Assembly: GCA_040394195.1 (NCBI GenBank) | Contig: JBEBSR010000050.1 | Location: 1 to 18,703, forward strand | Direction of reading: 5' to 3' | Origin: Wohlfahrtiimonas larvae_A | GTDB lineage: Bacteria > Pseudomonadota > Gammaproteobacteria > Cardiobacteriales > Wohlfahrtiimonadaceae | Length of the DNA: 18,703 nt | Shown here: piece by piece, positions 7,749 to 16,100 of the stretch | Position numbering within the stretch: position 1 is the stretch's first letter | Layout of the letters: every line of letters begins with the position of its first letter | Program-made: the position numbers and the translations under genes | Notes under the pieces: model-generated | What the model was told of the DNA's origin: nothing | Databases searched by the model: none | What the model saw: the letters and a program-made list of their open reading frames with translations, nothing else

Positions 7749-8369
7749 TTAAGCGCCGGTTGATAACTGGTTAATTTTTCTTTGAATCACTGGTGATTGC
7801 AAAATTTCGAAAGCCTCTACATATACAGCTTTAGCATTATCAATGCGACCTTCTTTCACATAAATATCACCTTGTAATGATTTCACCAAACCTGTAAAGC
7901 TCTTTGTTGTGATTTGATTCAATTCCGCCATAGATGCCGTGTAATCATTATTTTCATACAGAGCCACCGCCAAACGATAACGGAACAAATCCTTCATGAC
8001 AGGATCTTTTGTCGCCGCCAATTGTGATTGTAAATCTGCAATTGCACCTTTCAAATCATTATTATTTGCTTGAAATGCTGCTGTTTGTAACATTGCTAAA
8101 TCTTTGAAACCTTCAGCTTTAGAATCATTCATCACAGCAGCAATCGCTTTATCATCCAATTTACCAGATTCTAAAGCTTGCTCAAATGCATAATAATTCG
8201 CTGATTGTTCTGACAAACGTCCATTATTATGGCTTTTATAATAATCCCAACCAATGATGCTACCAATCACAACAATGATCCCAAAGAAGATCCAAGCACC
8301 ATTTGCTTTTAACCAATCTACGAGTGCTTCCGCACGTTGCTCATCTGTTTCAAACTGGTTTAAACTCAT
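7749..8369 (-). CDS. yfgM: YfgM family inner-membrane TPR protein
   Basis: This is a 206-residue type II inner-membrane protein. A short cytoplasmic N-terminus (FETDEQRAEALVDWLKANG) precedes a single transmembrane helix at about residues 25-43 (AWIFFGIIVVIGSIIGW). The periplasmic part is helical and TPR-like (LYENNDYTASMAELNQI, VKEGRIDNAKAVYVEAFE). In E. coli, YfgM associates with PpiD and the SecYEG translocon as a periplasmic chaperone and also affects RcsB; the same role is inferred here. The position between hisS and bamB is the conserved one, with an 11-bp gap to hisS. Confidence 0.93.
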   Translation of the reverse strand: MSLNQFETDEQRAEALVDWLKANGAWIFFGIIVVIGSIIGWDYYKSHNNGRLSEQSANYYAFEQALESGKLDDKAIAAVMNDSKAEGFKDLAMLQTAAFQANNNDLKGAIADLQSQLAATKDPVMKDLFRYRLAVALYENNDYTASMAELNQITTKSFTGLVKSLQGDIYVKEGRIDNAKAVYVEAFEILQSPVIQRKINQLSTGA

Positions 8370-8380
8370 CTTATTACCTT

Positions 8381-9655
8381 TTATTTAATATTTTTCAACC
8401 AATCAACCAACTCAGATAATGCGATTTCTTGTTGTTCGCCACTTTCTCTTAAGTTTTTAATGATAGCAATATTGTTAGCCAATTCATTTTCACCCAAAAT
8501 CATGGCAAATCTTGCACCACTTTGATCTGCTTTTTTCATTTGAGATTTCATGCCAGACTCACCCAAGACTGTAGATACTAGGTAATCAGGATAGGCCGTA
8601 CGAATTTTCTCCATCAAAGATAAACCTGCTTTTTTAGCATCGTTACCCAATAAAACAGCAACTAAATCAGTTTGTTGAGTTTCTTCGATTTGCTGTACTT
8701 CTTCGCACAACAAATACAAGCGTTCCATACCTAAACCAAAGCCAATTGCAGGTGTTTTATGCCCACCCAATTCTTCAACCATACGATCATAACGCCCACC
8801 ACCACAAATCGTTGCTTGTGCGCCTAACTTATCAGTTGTCCATTCAAATACTGTACGCGTATAGTAATCCATACCACGAACAATGCGATGATTAATCAAA
8901 TATTTAATTCCCAACGCATCTAAATACTCACATAATTTTTTGAAATGTTCTGCTGATTCATCAGTTAAATGATCCAACAATGTTGGTGCTTTATTCAACA
9001 GATCTTGCATTGCAGGGTTTTTAGAATCCAAAATACGTAATGGATTAGTCTTCAAACGACGCAAACTATCCTCATCCAATAATTCAATATTATCTTCAAA
9101 GTATTTTACAATTACTTCGCGATAACGCTGACGGCATTCTTCTGTGCCCATTGAATTAAGTTCTAAAGTCACATATTCAGAAACACCTAATTTTTCCCAC
9201 AAACGGCTGATCATCGCTAAAATTTCAGCATCCACATCTGGCGATTCAATACCAAACACTTCAATATCTGCTTGATTAAACTGACGATAACGACCATGTT
9301 GAGGTTTGTCATAACGGAAAACAGAGCCAATTTGCCATACTTTTTGCACTTGATTGTAAAACAATCCATGCTGAATGCCCGAACGAACAATACCTGCCGT
9401 TAATTCAGGGCGCAATGCCAAACTTGTTTTTTCATCACTGTCAGAAAAAACATACATCTCTTTTTCAACAATATCTGTCACTTCACCCAAAGAACGCGTA
9501 AATAATCTCGTTTCTTCTACAATCGGGGTGCGAATTTCACGATAACCATACTGTGCAAATAATTGACGGAATGCACCTTCAATGTATTGCCATTTAGCAG
9601 TTTGGGTAGGTAAAGCATCGTGCATTCCTTTCACAGATTGAATCTTTTGACTCAT
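8381..9655 (-). CDS. hisS: Histidyl-tRNA synthetase
   Basis: HisS charges tRNA-His in the cytoplasm. The 424-residue length is standard. Class II motifs are visible: motif 2 around residues 107-132 (IGSVFRYDKPQHGRYRQF), the HisRS-specific histidine-binding stretch RGMDYYTRTVFEW (260-272) with GGGRYD (285-290), and motif 3 GFGLGMER (305-312). The C-terminal ~90 residues form the anticodon-binding domain. Its start lies 3 bp after the rodZ stop, indicating coupling. The ispG gene normally found upstream in this cluster is missing. Confidence 0.97.
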   Translation of the reverse strand: MSQKIQSVKGMHDALPTQTAKWQYIEGAFRQLFAQYGYREIRTPIVEETRLFTRSLGEVTDIVEKEMYVFSDSDEKTSLALRPELTAGIVRSGIQHGLFYNQVQKVWQIGSVFRYDKPQHGRYRQFNQADIEVFGIESPDVDAEILAMISRLWEKLGVSEYVTLELNSMGTEECRQRYREVIVKYFEDNIELLDEDSLRRLKTNPLRILDSKNPAMQDLLNKAPTLLDHLTDESAEHFKKLCEYLDALGIKYLINHRIVRGMDYYTRTVFEWTTDKLGAQATICGGGRYDRMVEELGGHKTPAIGFGLGMERLYLLCEEVQQIEETQQTDLVAVLLGNDAKKAGLSLMEKIRTAYPDYLVSTVLGESGMKSQMKKADQSGARFAMILGENELANNIAIIKNLRESGEQQEIALSELVDWLKNIK

Positions 9656-9658
9656 GAC

Positions 9659-10666
9659 TTAATTCTCTTCCTTAGGCTCTAATTTAATTTTTGAAACAGT
9701 TGTTTTGGCAGTTGGGCGATAAACTTTTACATCCACCACTTCACCATTAAACATTAATTTATCAATACTTTGTGCATTACCAATGTGTAATGAAAAAGGT
9801 GCTTCGCCTTCCAAATGGTAAGTAGCATTGGCAGGCAATACTTCATTCATCAATACTTTCTTGTTCTTATCACGAATCTGCACCCAACATTCTGCATTAT
9901 TCAAAGTGAGTGATAATGATGAAATACCTTCTGGCAATTGCACTTTTTCATTTGCTATTACTTCACCATTTGCAAGTTGTTCTTGATCAAGTGACGCTAA
10001 AGTCAATGAACCATCTCGAATAATCTGCTCAACTTCAAATGCTGATAAAGCAGATTTTTCATCCATATTCGGTGCAATATTATCAACTACAGCATTCACA
10101 TTATTTTCATTCATCATAATAGATGGTGTTGAAATTGATTGTGTTCCAGACGCTAACATGATGGGCTGTTTAGCTTCTTCGACACCAATCAGTGATTGCT
10201 GTTCATCTGAAGTAGCATCAGCGTTATCAAAAATAATTTTCTCTGGCGTTGGCTTAATATTAAATATATCAGTGACCTTATCACCATAGATAAAATACAT
10301 TGCAATACCTGCGCCTAACAGTGCAACTAAAATTACTGAATACCATTTAAAAAATGAACGATGAACCATGCGTTTATCTTCATTCAACTGTGCACGAATC
10401 AAACTCTCAGTTTTTTCTTCCTTAAAAGGATCATCCAATTGCACTAACAAAGCATCAATTTCAAAACGATCAATTTTTAGATAATCTGCATATTTTTTAA
10501 TATAATTTTTAATATACAAAATCGAACCCAATCGTTCATAGTGGCCCTCTTCTAAATCTTGCAATACTTGAACACGTATAGATAAAATCCTAGAAGCATC
10601 TTGCAATGAAGCTTGGCGATTTTCTCTAGCATTTTTCAATTGTTGAGCTAATTCATCTTTAATCAT
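9659..10666 (-). CDS. rodZ: Cytoskeletal protein RodZ
   Basis: RodZ is a bitopic membrane protein that links MreB filaments to the cell-wall elongation machinery. This 335-residue protein shows the full architecture. An N-terminal Xre-like helix-turn-helix domain (about 5-75, with SLQDASRILSIRVQVLQDLEEG and a YIKNYIKKYADYL helix) is followed by a basic juxtamembrane segment. One transmembrane helix lies at about 108-127. A low-complexity periplasmic linker and a C-terminal DUF4115 beta domain (about 245-325, with NAECWVQIRDKNKKVLMNEVL) complete it. It is sometimes annotated as a helix-turn-helix regulator, but the membrane helix and DUF4115 domain identify it as RodZ. It follows pilF by 22 bp. 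Confidence 0.93.
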   Translation of the reverse strand: MIKDELAQQLKNARENRQASLQDASRILSIRVQVLQDLEEGHYERLGSILYIKNYIKKYADYLKIDRFEIDALLVQLDDPFKEEKTESLIRAQLNEDKRMVHRSFFKWYSVILVALLGAGIAMYFIYGDKVTDIFNIKPTPEKIIFDNADATSDEQQSLIGVEEAKQPIMLASGTQSISTPSIMMNENNVNAVVDNIAPNMDEKSALSAFEVEQIIRDGSLTLASLDQEQLANGEVIANEKVQLPEGISSLSLTLNNAECWVQIRDKNKKVLMNEVLPANATYHLEGEAPFSLHIGNAQSIDKLMFNGEVVDVKVYRPTAKTTVSKIKLEPKEEN

Positions 10667-10688
10667 ATTATCTCTTTAGCTATTAGAA

Positions 10689-11423
10689 TTATTGGCCTTG
10701 ATTCATAGCAATAACATTTTCATATTTGTTGATCTCAGCTTGATTACGTGCTTTTTTAGCAGCATTCAAACCTAAATAAACGCTATTGGGCTCATAACCA
10801 TATTCATCATGATAACGATCTAAAGCAGAAAAAACTTCATTTTGACGATTCAGTTCATTCAGAGCGACAGCTTTAAAATAATAAGTATCTGCATAGCTTG
10901 GATCCGCAGAAATGCCTCGATCAGCATATTCATTACCTTTCACAGGGTTCTTATGCACTAAATAACATGCAGCTGCAGCACTATTCATTCCTGCTTTTAA
11001 TTCAGGTGGTGCATTATCTGCAATTCTTGCCATATTTTCAGGTGCAGCTTTATCATAAGCATTACATTGAATCATTGCGTACTGTTTGATGGCTTTGCGA
11101 TCTGTTGGATTAATTGCAATCGCCTTAGAATATAAGCCTATCGCATCCGTTCTCTTGCCCTGACGCTCCTGAGAAATTCCTAACATCATATACAAATCGG
11201 AAAAATTTGGATATTTTTTCACTAAAGACAGTAATTTTTCATTTGCCACTTGGTATTCACCACGACCAATATAATCCACGCCCATTTGATAAGTCAGTTT
11301 ATCCGCTTCAGGTAAACTTTCTACAGACATCCCTTTAGATGACTTCATGGAAGTACTTGTGCCTTGAGTTGTTGTACATGCTAACAATGTAGATGAAAGC
11401 AATAACACTGCTAAATACCGCAT
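10689..11423 (-). CDS. pilF: Type IV pilus biogenesis/stability lipoprotein PilF (PilW)
   Basis: This is the outer-membrane pilotin-type lipoprotein that helps the PilQ secretin assemble. The 244-residue protein starts with a lipoprotein signal peptide ending in lipobox LLAC with Cys16. TPR repeats follow, for example MGVDYIGRGEYQVANEKLL, DLYMMLGISQERQGKRTDAI and LYSKAIAINPTDRKAI. Its position between rlmN and rodZ is the conserved one and is the main reason to call it PilF rather than a generic TPR protein. It implies the organism has type IV pili or kept this gene from a piliated ancestor; no other pil gene is in the window. Confidence 0.9.
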   Translation of the reverse strand: MRYLAVLLLSSTLLACTTTQGTSTSMKSSKGMSVESLPEADKLTYQMGVDYIGRGEYQVANEKLLSLVKKYPNFSDLYMMLGISQERQGKRTDAIGLYSKAIAINPTDRKAIKQYAMIQCNAYDKAAPENMARIADNAPPELKAGMNSAAAACYLVHKNPVKGNEYADRGISADPSYADTYYFKAVALNELNRQNEVFSALDRYHDEYGYEPNSVYLGLNAAKKARNQAEINKYENVIAMNQGQ

Positions 11424-11471
11424 AATCTACCTCTTCTCTATCTTTAATTAATCCGATGCTTTGTGATTGTA

Positions 11472-12587
11472 TCAAGAATTTTCTGTTTTTGTGCGCTTAG
11501 TTCGATCTTTAACACGTCCAGCTAACTGACCACATGCTGCATCGATGTCTTCACCTCGCGTCTTGCGAATCGTAGTGACAACACCCTGTCTTTGCAAGAT
11601 TTCTTTGAAGCGATTAATGCGATTCATCGATGAACATTCATATCCTGAATTTGGGAATGGATTAAATGGAATCAAATTCACTTTACCAGGAATATCTTTA
11701 ATTAATTTTGCCAATGCAAAAGCATCTTCTTCTTTATCATTCACATCCTTCAACATAACATATTCCCAAGTGATTTTGCGATATGCTGATGAATCTGTGA
11801 TGTAGTTTTTACATGCCTCTAACAATTCTGCTAGCGGATATTTTTTATTGATTGGTACGATTTCATCACGCAATGTATCGTAAGGCGCATGTAATGAGAT
11901 TGCTAATGATACATCTGAAACTTCTTTCAAACGATACAATGCAGGCACAACACCAGATGTACTCAATGTTACACGACGTTTAGATAAACCAAATCCATAA
12001 TCATTCAACATAACATCAATTGCTTGAGTTACATTTGTAAAGTTCAATAATGGCTCGCCCATTCCCATTAGTACAACATTCGTCACACGGCGATTTTGAC
12101 TTTGCTGAGTGTCATTCTCATATTCGCCCAACAGTTTTTTAGCAAGCATTACCTGCCCAACAATTTCTGCTGTGCTTAAATTTCTATTAAAACCTTGGCG
12201 CGCAGTTGAGCAAAATGTACATTCTAATGCACAGCCCACTTGCGACGAAACACACAAAGTTCCGCGATCATCTTCTGGAATGTATACCATTTCAATCGCA
12301 TTACCTGATTCTAATTGAATCAGCCACTTATGAGTACCATCACTCGATGGCTGATCCAATAAAACTTTAGGTAAATCAAAAACAAGTCGTGACTTTAATT
12401 TCTCACGTGTTTTTTTTGAAATATCAGTCATATCATCAATAGACTCAGCGCCTTTATGATAGACCCATTTCATAATCTGCATGGCACGATAAGGCTTCTC
12501 GCCAATCTCTTCACAGAGTTCGAGCATTGCTTGATAAGTTAAACCATACAAATTCTTTTCCACTACATTACTCACGACTTGATTCAC
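11472..12587 (-). CDS. rlmN: Dual-specificity 23S rRNA/tRNA methyltransferase RlmN
   Basis: RlmN is a radical-SAM enzyme that makes C2-methyladenosine at A2503 of 23S rRNA and A37 of some tRNAs. The 371-residue protein has the [4Fe-4S] motif CxxxCxxC at Cys119, Cys123 and Cys126 (CALECTFC). It also has the two mechanistic cysteines, Cys112 (LCVSSQVGC) and Cys352 (DIDAACGQL), which correspond to E. coli Cys118 and Cys355. The SAM-binding GEPLLN loop is present. It lies 12 bp downstream of ndk and 48 bp upstream of pilF in the operon. Confidence 0.97.
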   Translation of the reverse strand: MNQVVSNVVEKNLYGLTYQAMLELCEEIGEKPYRAMQIMKWVYHKGAESIDDMTDISKKTREKLKSRLVFDLPKVLLDQPSSDGTHKWLIQLESGNAIEMVYIPEDDRGTLCVSSQVGCALECTFCSTARQGFNRNLSTAEIVGQVMLAKKLLGEYENDTQQSQNRRVTNVVLMGMGEPLLNFTNVTQAIDVMLNDYGFGLSKRRVTLSTSGVVPALYRLKEVSDVSLAISLHAPYDTLRDEIVPINKKYPLAELLEACKNYITDSSAYRKITWEYVMLKDVNDKEEDAFALAKLIKDIPGKVNLIPFNPFPNSGYECSSMNRINRFKEILQRQGVVTTIRKTRGEDIDAACGQLAGRVKDRTKRTKTENS

Positions 12588-12599
12588 TTTTACTTAAAA

Positions 12600-13040
12600 T
12601 TAACGATTACAAACTTTTACTGGAGCAACTGCATTTGCGCCAAAAAAATATTCGATTTCTACAGCAGCTGTTTCTGCAGCATCAGAACCATGAACAGCAT
12701 TTGCATCAATGCTATCTGCGAAATCAGCGCGGATTGTACCAGCAGCTGCTTCTTTAGGATTTGTTGCACCCATGATTTCACGGTGCTTAGCGATTGCATT
12801 TTCGCCTTCCAATACTTGCATCATTACTGGACCTGAAACCATGAACTGTACTAAATCATTAAAGAAAGGACGCTCTTTATGTACAGCGTAGAAACCTTCA
12901 GCTTCTGCTTGAGTTAAATGAACCATTTTAGCAGCAACGATTTTGAAACCTGCTTTTTCAAAACGTGTATAGATTTCGCCGATTACATTTTTTGCAACTG
13001 CGTCTGGTTTGATGATAGAGAAAGTACGTTCAATAGCCAT
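12600..13040 (-). CDS. ndk: Nucleoside diphosphate kinase
   Basis: Ndk equilibrates nucleoside di- and triphosphate pools by a ping-pong mechanism through a phosphohistidine. The 146-residue protein carries the active-site signature NAVHGSD with His117, and the N-terminal ERTFSIIKPDAV strand. The start is well supported by AGGAG eight bases upstream. The C-terminus (GANAVAPVKVCNR) is slightly longer than the typical 141-143 residues. It is the first gene of the ndk-rlmN-pilF-rodZ-hisS-yfgM-bamB-der transcription unit, with a plausible promoter about 75 bp upstream. Confidence 0.97.
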   Translation of the reverse strand: MAIERTFSIIKPDAVAKNVIGEIYTRFEKAGFKIVAAKMVHLTQAEAEGFYAVHKERPFFNDLVQFMVSGPVMMQVLEGENAIAKHREIMGATNPKEAAAGTIRADFADSIDANAVHGSDAAETAAVEIEYFFGANAVAPVKVCNR

Positions 13041-13112
13041 TAAATACTCCTTAAAGCTTCACGGTAGCTAAACAAATAAATTGATATATGTTTTCATGAT
13101 AAAAACCGAGGA

Positions 13113-13142
13113 ATTCTAACATAAAAAAGCATTATCTCTTAA
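13113..13142 (-). promoter_or_regulatory. Predicted promoter of the ndk-der operon
   Basis: On the minus strand, -35 TTAAGA (13142-13137) is followed after 18 bp by -10 TAGAAT (13118-13113) with an extended TGT just before it. It lies about 73 bp upstream of the ndk start. This is a by-eye sigma-70 match: 5 of 6 at -10, 4 of 6 at -35. Confidence 0.5.
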
Positions 13143-13241
13143 TAATCCTGTAATTTTTTTATTACTATATTTTTCTATAGATTATGTACAACCTTATTAA
13201 CCACTGCAATCAGTGCTGTTTTTTATTTTATGTCATGCTCA

Positions 13242-13250
13242 TGATATGAT
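13242..13250 (+). promoter_or_regulatory. Predicted extended -10 promoter of uvrD
   Basis: TGATATGAT is an extended -10 element (TGn plus TATGAT) ending 33 bp before the preferred uvrD start. No good -35 is seen. No LexA-type CTGT-N8-ACAG box is evident here, unlike the SOS-controlled uvrD of E. coli. The rest of the 243-bp ndk-uvrD gap holds only the ndk promoter and a small CACTG-CAAT-CAGTG hairpin at 13202-13215. Confidence 0.35.
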
Positions 13251-13283
13251 GACAAATTGTTTTATTATCCAACTGCTTTGAGA

Positions 13284-15467
13284 ATGTCTATGTTATCCAC
13301 ATTAAATACAGCACAATATGATGCTGTTACCGCACCTTTAGGTCCTGTTCGAGTGCTTGCTGGCGCAGGTTCTGGTAAAACACGTGTATTGGTTGCACGC
13401 ATTGCGTGGTTATTGGAAACAGAACAAACAACACCTCATGGTATTTTAGCCGTAACATTTACCAATAAAGCAGCTTTGGAAATGCGCACACGTTTAGAAT
13501 CCTCTCTCAAACGCCCTTTGCGTAATTTGTGGCTAGGAACATTCCATTCATTATGCCACCGTTTATTGCGTTTACATCATGTGGAAGCAAAATTAGATCA
13601 AAATTTCCAAATCATGGACAGCGATGATCAATTACGTTTATGCAAAAGATTATTGCGTGAGCGTGGCATTGATGAAAAATTGGTCAGCCCAAAAGCTTTA
13701 CAAGGATTCATCGGAGGCCACAAAGATGAAGGCCGTAGAGCAAGCAATATAGAAAGACGACCAAATCAAGCCCACAATACAATGATTGAGTTATATGCTC
13801 AATATCAAGCCATTTGCGATCAATCTAGCTTAGTGGATTTCTCTGAAATCTTATTGCGTGCATTAGAAATGCTCCGTGATAACACGGCATTATTAAATCA
13901 TTATCAAGAACGTTTCCAATTTGTTTTAGTAGACGAGTTCCAAGATACCAATAGCATTCAATATGCTTGGTTAAGAATGCTGAGCGGTAAGCATCAGCAG
14001 ATTTTTGTTGTGGGCGATGATGATCAATCCATCTATGGCTGGCGCGGTGCTCGTGTTGAAAATATTTTGAATTTTGATCAAGATTTCCCCAACAGCACAA
14101 CAGTTCGTTTAGAGCAGAATTATCGTTCAACTTCAACCATTCTCGATGCTGCTAATAGCGTTATTGAAAAAAATAGCGAGCGTTTACCCAAAAAGCTTTG
14201 GACAGACAATAGCGATGATTCACAAATCACACAATACAGCGCAATGGATGCTTATGAAGAAGCACAATTCGTTGTAAGCAAAATTAAAGAAGCCACTGAT
14301 AATGGTATCGCTCGCAAAGAGCAAGCAATCTTATATCGCTCGAATGCACAATCTCGTATTTTTGAAGAGGTTTTATTGCGCGCGAATATTCCTTATCGCA
14401 TTTATGGCGGTTTACGATTCTTCGATCGTATGGAAATTAAAGATATCACAAGCTATTTACGCTTAATTGTAAACAATAATGATGACATTTCTTTTGAGCG
14501 CGCTATTACAACGCCAGCAAAAGGTGTAGGCACAGCAACTATTGAAAAAATTCGCTTAGAAGCTATGCAGGCGGAAGTTTCACTATGGAATGCAATGGAT
14601 AATATTCTAGAAAGCCAAAGCTTAGCCAAACGTGCACAAAATGCTTTGATGGGCTTTAGATTATTGGTCACTGAGTTGCATGATGCTTTAGATGATGTAA
14701 CTTTAGATCAATTCATTCAAGATGTGATCACAAAAGTAGAATTAGAGGCGCATTATAAAAAAGAACCAATGGGACGCGGTGAAGATCGAATCGAAAACTT
14801 AAATGAATTCATTTCGGCAAGTCGTCAATTTGTAGAAGACTACAATAACGAACCAGGCTCTCCACCCTTAACTTCACATGGTTATTTATCCGAATTTTTG
14901 GGGCAAATTACATTAGATTCCGCAGTGAATGAAAATACTGACAATGATGACAAAATTCAGTTAATGACATTACACAGCTCTAAAGGCTTGGAGTTTGATC
15001 ATGTTTATTTAGTGGGCATGGATGATGGTTTATTCCCTAGTGAAAGCTCTATCAATGATCCTGCTCGCTTAGAAGAAGAACGTAGATTAGCTTATGTTGG
15101 TATTACACGTGCTAAACAATTACTAACACTCACAACCGCAGCTTCTCGTATGATTCATGGCAAAACTGTTTATCTTGCACCTTCTTGCTTCATCAGAGAT
15201 ATCCCTTTGCATTTAATTAAAGCACAAGGTCAGAAAATTTCTATTTCCAAACCAATGACTGCTCGCGGTAATAGCTATGGTGCTTCCACACAAGATCAAT
15301 CCATGAACGGCTTTGCATTAGGTCAATTAGTTTCTCACCCTGTATTCAACGAAGGTGTGATTACTAATTTTGAAGGTGTTGGTGATCATGCTCGTGTCAC
15401 TGTTAACTTTAAACAAGCAGGCTCTAAAACCTTGGTTTTAGCTTATGCAAAACTAACAATTATTTAA
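13284..15467 (+). CDS. uvrD: DNA helicase II, UvrD
   Basis: UvrD is a 3'-5' superfamily-1 helicase that acts in nucleotide-excision and mismatch repair. Reading from ATG at 13284 gives 727 residues (E. coli 720). Helicase motifs in order: Walker A AGAGSGKT, TFTNKAALEMR (Ia), VDEFQDTNSIQYAW (II), DDDQSIYGWRGA (III), RLEQNYRST (IV), LMTLHSSKGLEFD (V) and EERRLAYVGITRAK (VI). The C-terminal extension with LGQLVSHPVFNEGVITNFEG, VNFKQAGSKTLVLAYAKL matches the UvrD-specific tail and separates it from Rep and PcrA. A TTG at 13257 would add nine residues (FYYPTALR) with no homology to the family N-terminus; ATG at 13284 or 13290 fits the LSTLNTAQYDAV start better. Confidence 0.95.
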   Translation: MSMLSTLNTAQYDAVTAPLGPVRVLAGAGSGKTRVLVARIAWLLETEQTTPHGILAVTFTNKAALEMRTRLESSLKRPLRNLWLGTFHSLCHRLLRLHHVEAKLDQNFQIMDSDDQLRLCKRLLRERGIDEKLVSPKALQGFIGGHKDEGRRASNIERRPNQAHNTMIELYAQYQAICDQSSLVDFSEILLRALEMLRDNTALLNHYQERFQFVLVDEFQDTNSIQYAWLRMLSGKHQQIFVVGDDDQSIYGWRGARVENILNFDQDFPNSTTVRLEQNYRSTSTILDAANSVIEKNSERLPKKLWTDNSDDSQITQYSAMDAYEEAQFVVSKIKEATDNGIARKEQAILYRSNAQSRIFEEVLLRANIPYRIYGGLRFFDRMEIKDITSYLRLIVNNNDDISFERAITTPAKGVGTATIEKIRLEAMQAEVSLWNAMDNILESQSLAKRAQNALMGFRLLVTELHDALDDVTLDQFIQDVITKVELEAHYKKEPMGRGEDRIENLNEFISASRQFVEDYNNEPGSPPLTSHGYLSEFLGQITLDSAVNENTDNDDKIQLMTLHSSKGLEFDHVYLVGMDDGLFPSESSINDPARLEEERRLAYVGITRAKQLLTLTTAASRMIHGKTVYLAPSCFIRDIPLHLIKAQGQKISISKPMTARGNSYGASTQDQSMNGFALGQLVSHPVFNEGVITNFEGVGDHARVTVNFKQAGSKTLVLAYAKLTII

Positions 15468-15490
15468 TTTCAATATTATTAAATAATTGT
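15456..15490. repeat. AT-rich perfect inverted repeat over the uvrD stop codon
   Basis: ACAATTATTTAAT (15456-15468) is repeated as its exact reverse complement at 15478-15490 around a 9-base loop. It overlaps the uvrD stop codon. The stem is almost wholly A/T and no T-run follows, so it is at best a weak terminator or an mRNA 3'-end stabilising hairpin. Confidence 0.5.
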
Positions 15491-15499
15491 AAAGATTAA

Positions 15500-15527
15500 T
15501 TAAAACATACTATTTTTATATTATAAT
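15500..15527 (+). promoter_or_regulatory. Predicted promoter of the DUF1090 gene
   Basis: A perfect -10 TATAAT at 15522-15527 follows a weak -35 (TTAAAA, 15500-15505) with a 16-bp spacer. Transcription would start near 15534. That would place the often-called ATG at 15534 at the transcription start with no ribosome-binding site, which supports the TTG start at 15564. Confidence 0.5.
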
Positions 15528-15563
15528 TCAACGATGATTCAATTTTACAATAGGAGAACTATT

Positions 15564-15992
15564 TTGAGAAAAAGTTTCATCGTTACCTTCTTAGTATCTA
15601 TTTTAGTATCACCATCCATCAGCTTTGCTCAGTCTGATTATGGCTGTAAAAAGAAAGAAGATAACCTAAGAACTCAGTTACGTTACGCAGAGCAACATGG
15701 CAATATTCAACGCGCTGAAAATCTAAAACGTGCAATTGTGAACGTACATGAACACTGCGGTCAAACTGATGATTATGCTGATTTGCAATTGAATGATGAA
15801 GTGTATCAACAAAACCTGAATGAGAAAATAGCCAAGCAACAAGAGAAAGTTGCCTCAGCAGAAAGAGAATTAGAGCAAGCTAAGCTTTCAGGAAAAGATA
15901 AAAAAATCCGTGAAAAAACAGCCAAAGTTCAAGAGCGCCAGAAAAAATTGGATGACTATCAACAAGAACTCAAAAGTTTATCAACTCAATAA
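15564..15992 (+). CDS. Secreted DUF1090 (YqjC-like) coiled-coil protein
   Basis: This 142-residue protein probably starts at TTG 15564, because AGGAG (15552-15556) sits seven bases before it; ATG 15534 has no such site. From TTG, a classical signal peptide is seen (RKS, then a hydrophobic core, then SFA|Q), so the product is periplasmic. The mature part has YGCKKKEDNLRTQLRYAEQHGN followed by VHEHCG, the paired-cysteine helix pattern of DUF1090 (E. coli YqjC). A highly charged coiled-coil tail follows (QQEKVASAERELEQAKLSGK, KIREKTAKVQERQKKLDDYQ). The family's function is not known. It has its own promoter and terminator. Confidence 0.8.
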   Translation: MRKSFIVTFLVSILVSPSISFAQSDYGCKKKEDNLRTQLRYAEQHGNIQRAENLKRAIVNVHEHCGQTDDYADLQLNDEVYQQNLNEKIAKQQEKVASAERELEQAKLSGKDKKIREKTAKVQERQKKLDDYQQELKSLSTQ

Positions 15993-16004
15993 TTTTTCAT
16001 GATC

Positions 16005-16041
16005 AACAAGAAGCCAGATAAATCCTCTGAGCTTCTTGTTT
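16005..16041 (+). terminator. Hairpin terminator after the DUF1090 gene
   Basis: AACAAGAAGC (16005-16014) pairs with GCTTCTTGTT (16031-16040). An inner CAGA/TCTG pairing extends the stem past a one-base bulge. It starts 12 bases after the stop codon and has only a short T-run after it. Confidence 0.7.
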
Positions 16042-16100
16042 AAAACATTAAACTATCCTATGCTCAATGTTAATCCAACCATTACTCATTGACATTCGCC

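Noticed and set aside
9659..10666. rodZ product as a DNA-binding transcription regulator
   Set aside because: The helix-turn-helix is followed by a transmembrane helix and a DUF4115 domain, the RodZ layout.
13202..13215. CACTG-CAAT-CAGTG hairpin followed by a T-rich stretch upstream of uvrD as a terminator or LexA site
   Set aside because: The stem is only 5 bp, no plus-strand gene precedes it, and it does not match CTGT-N8-ACAG.
13257..13283. TTG start for uvrD nine codons upstream
   Set aside because: No ribosome-binding site, and the added residues do not resemble UvrD N-termini; it also lies only a few bases after the candidate -10.
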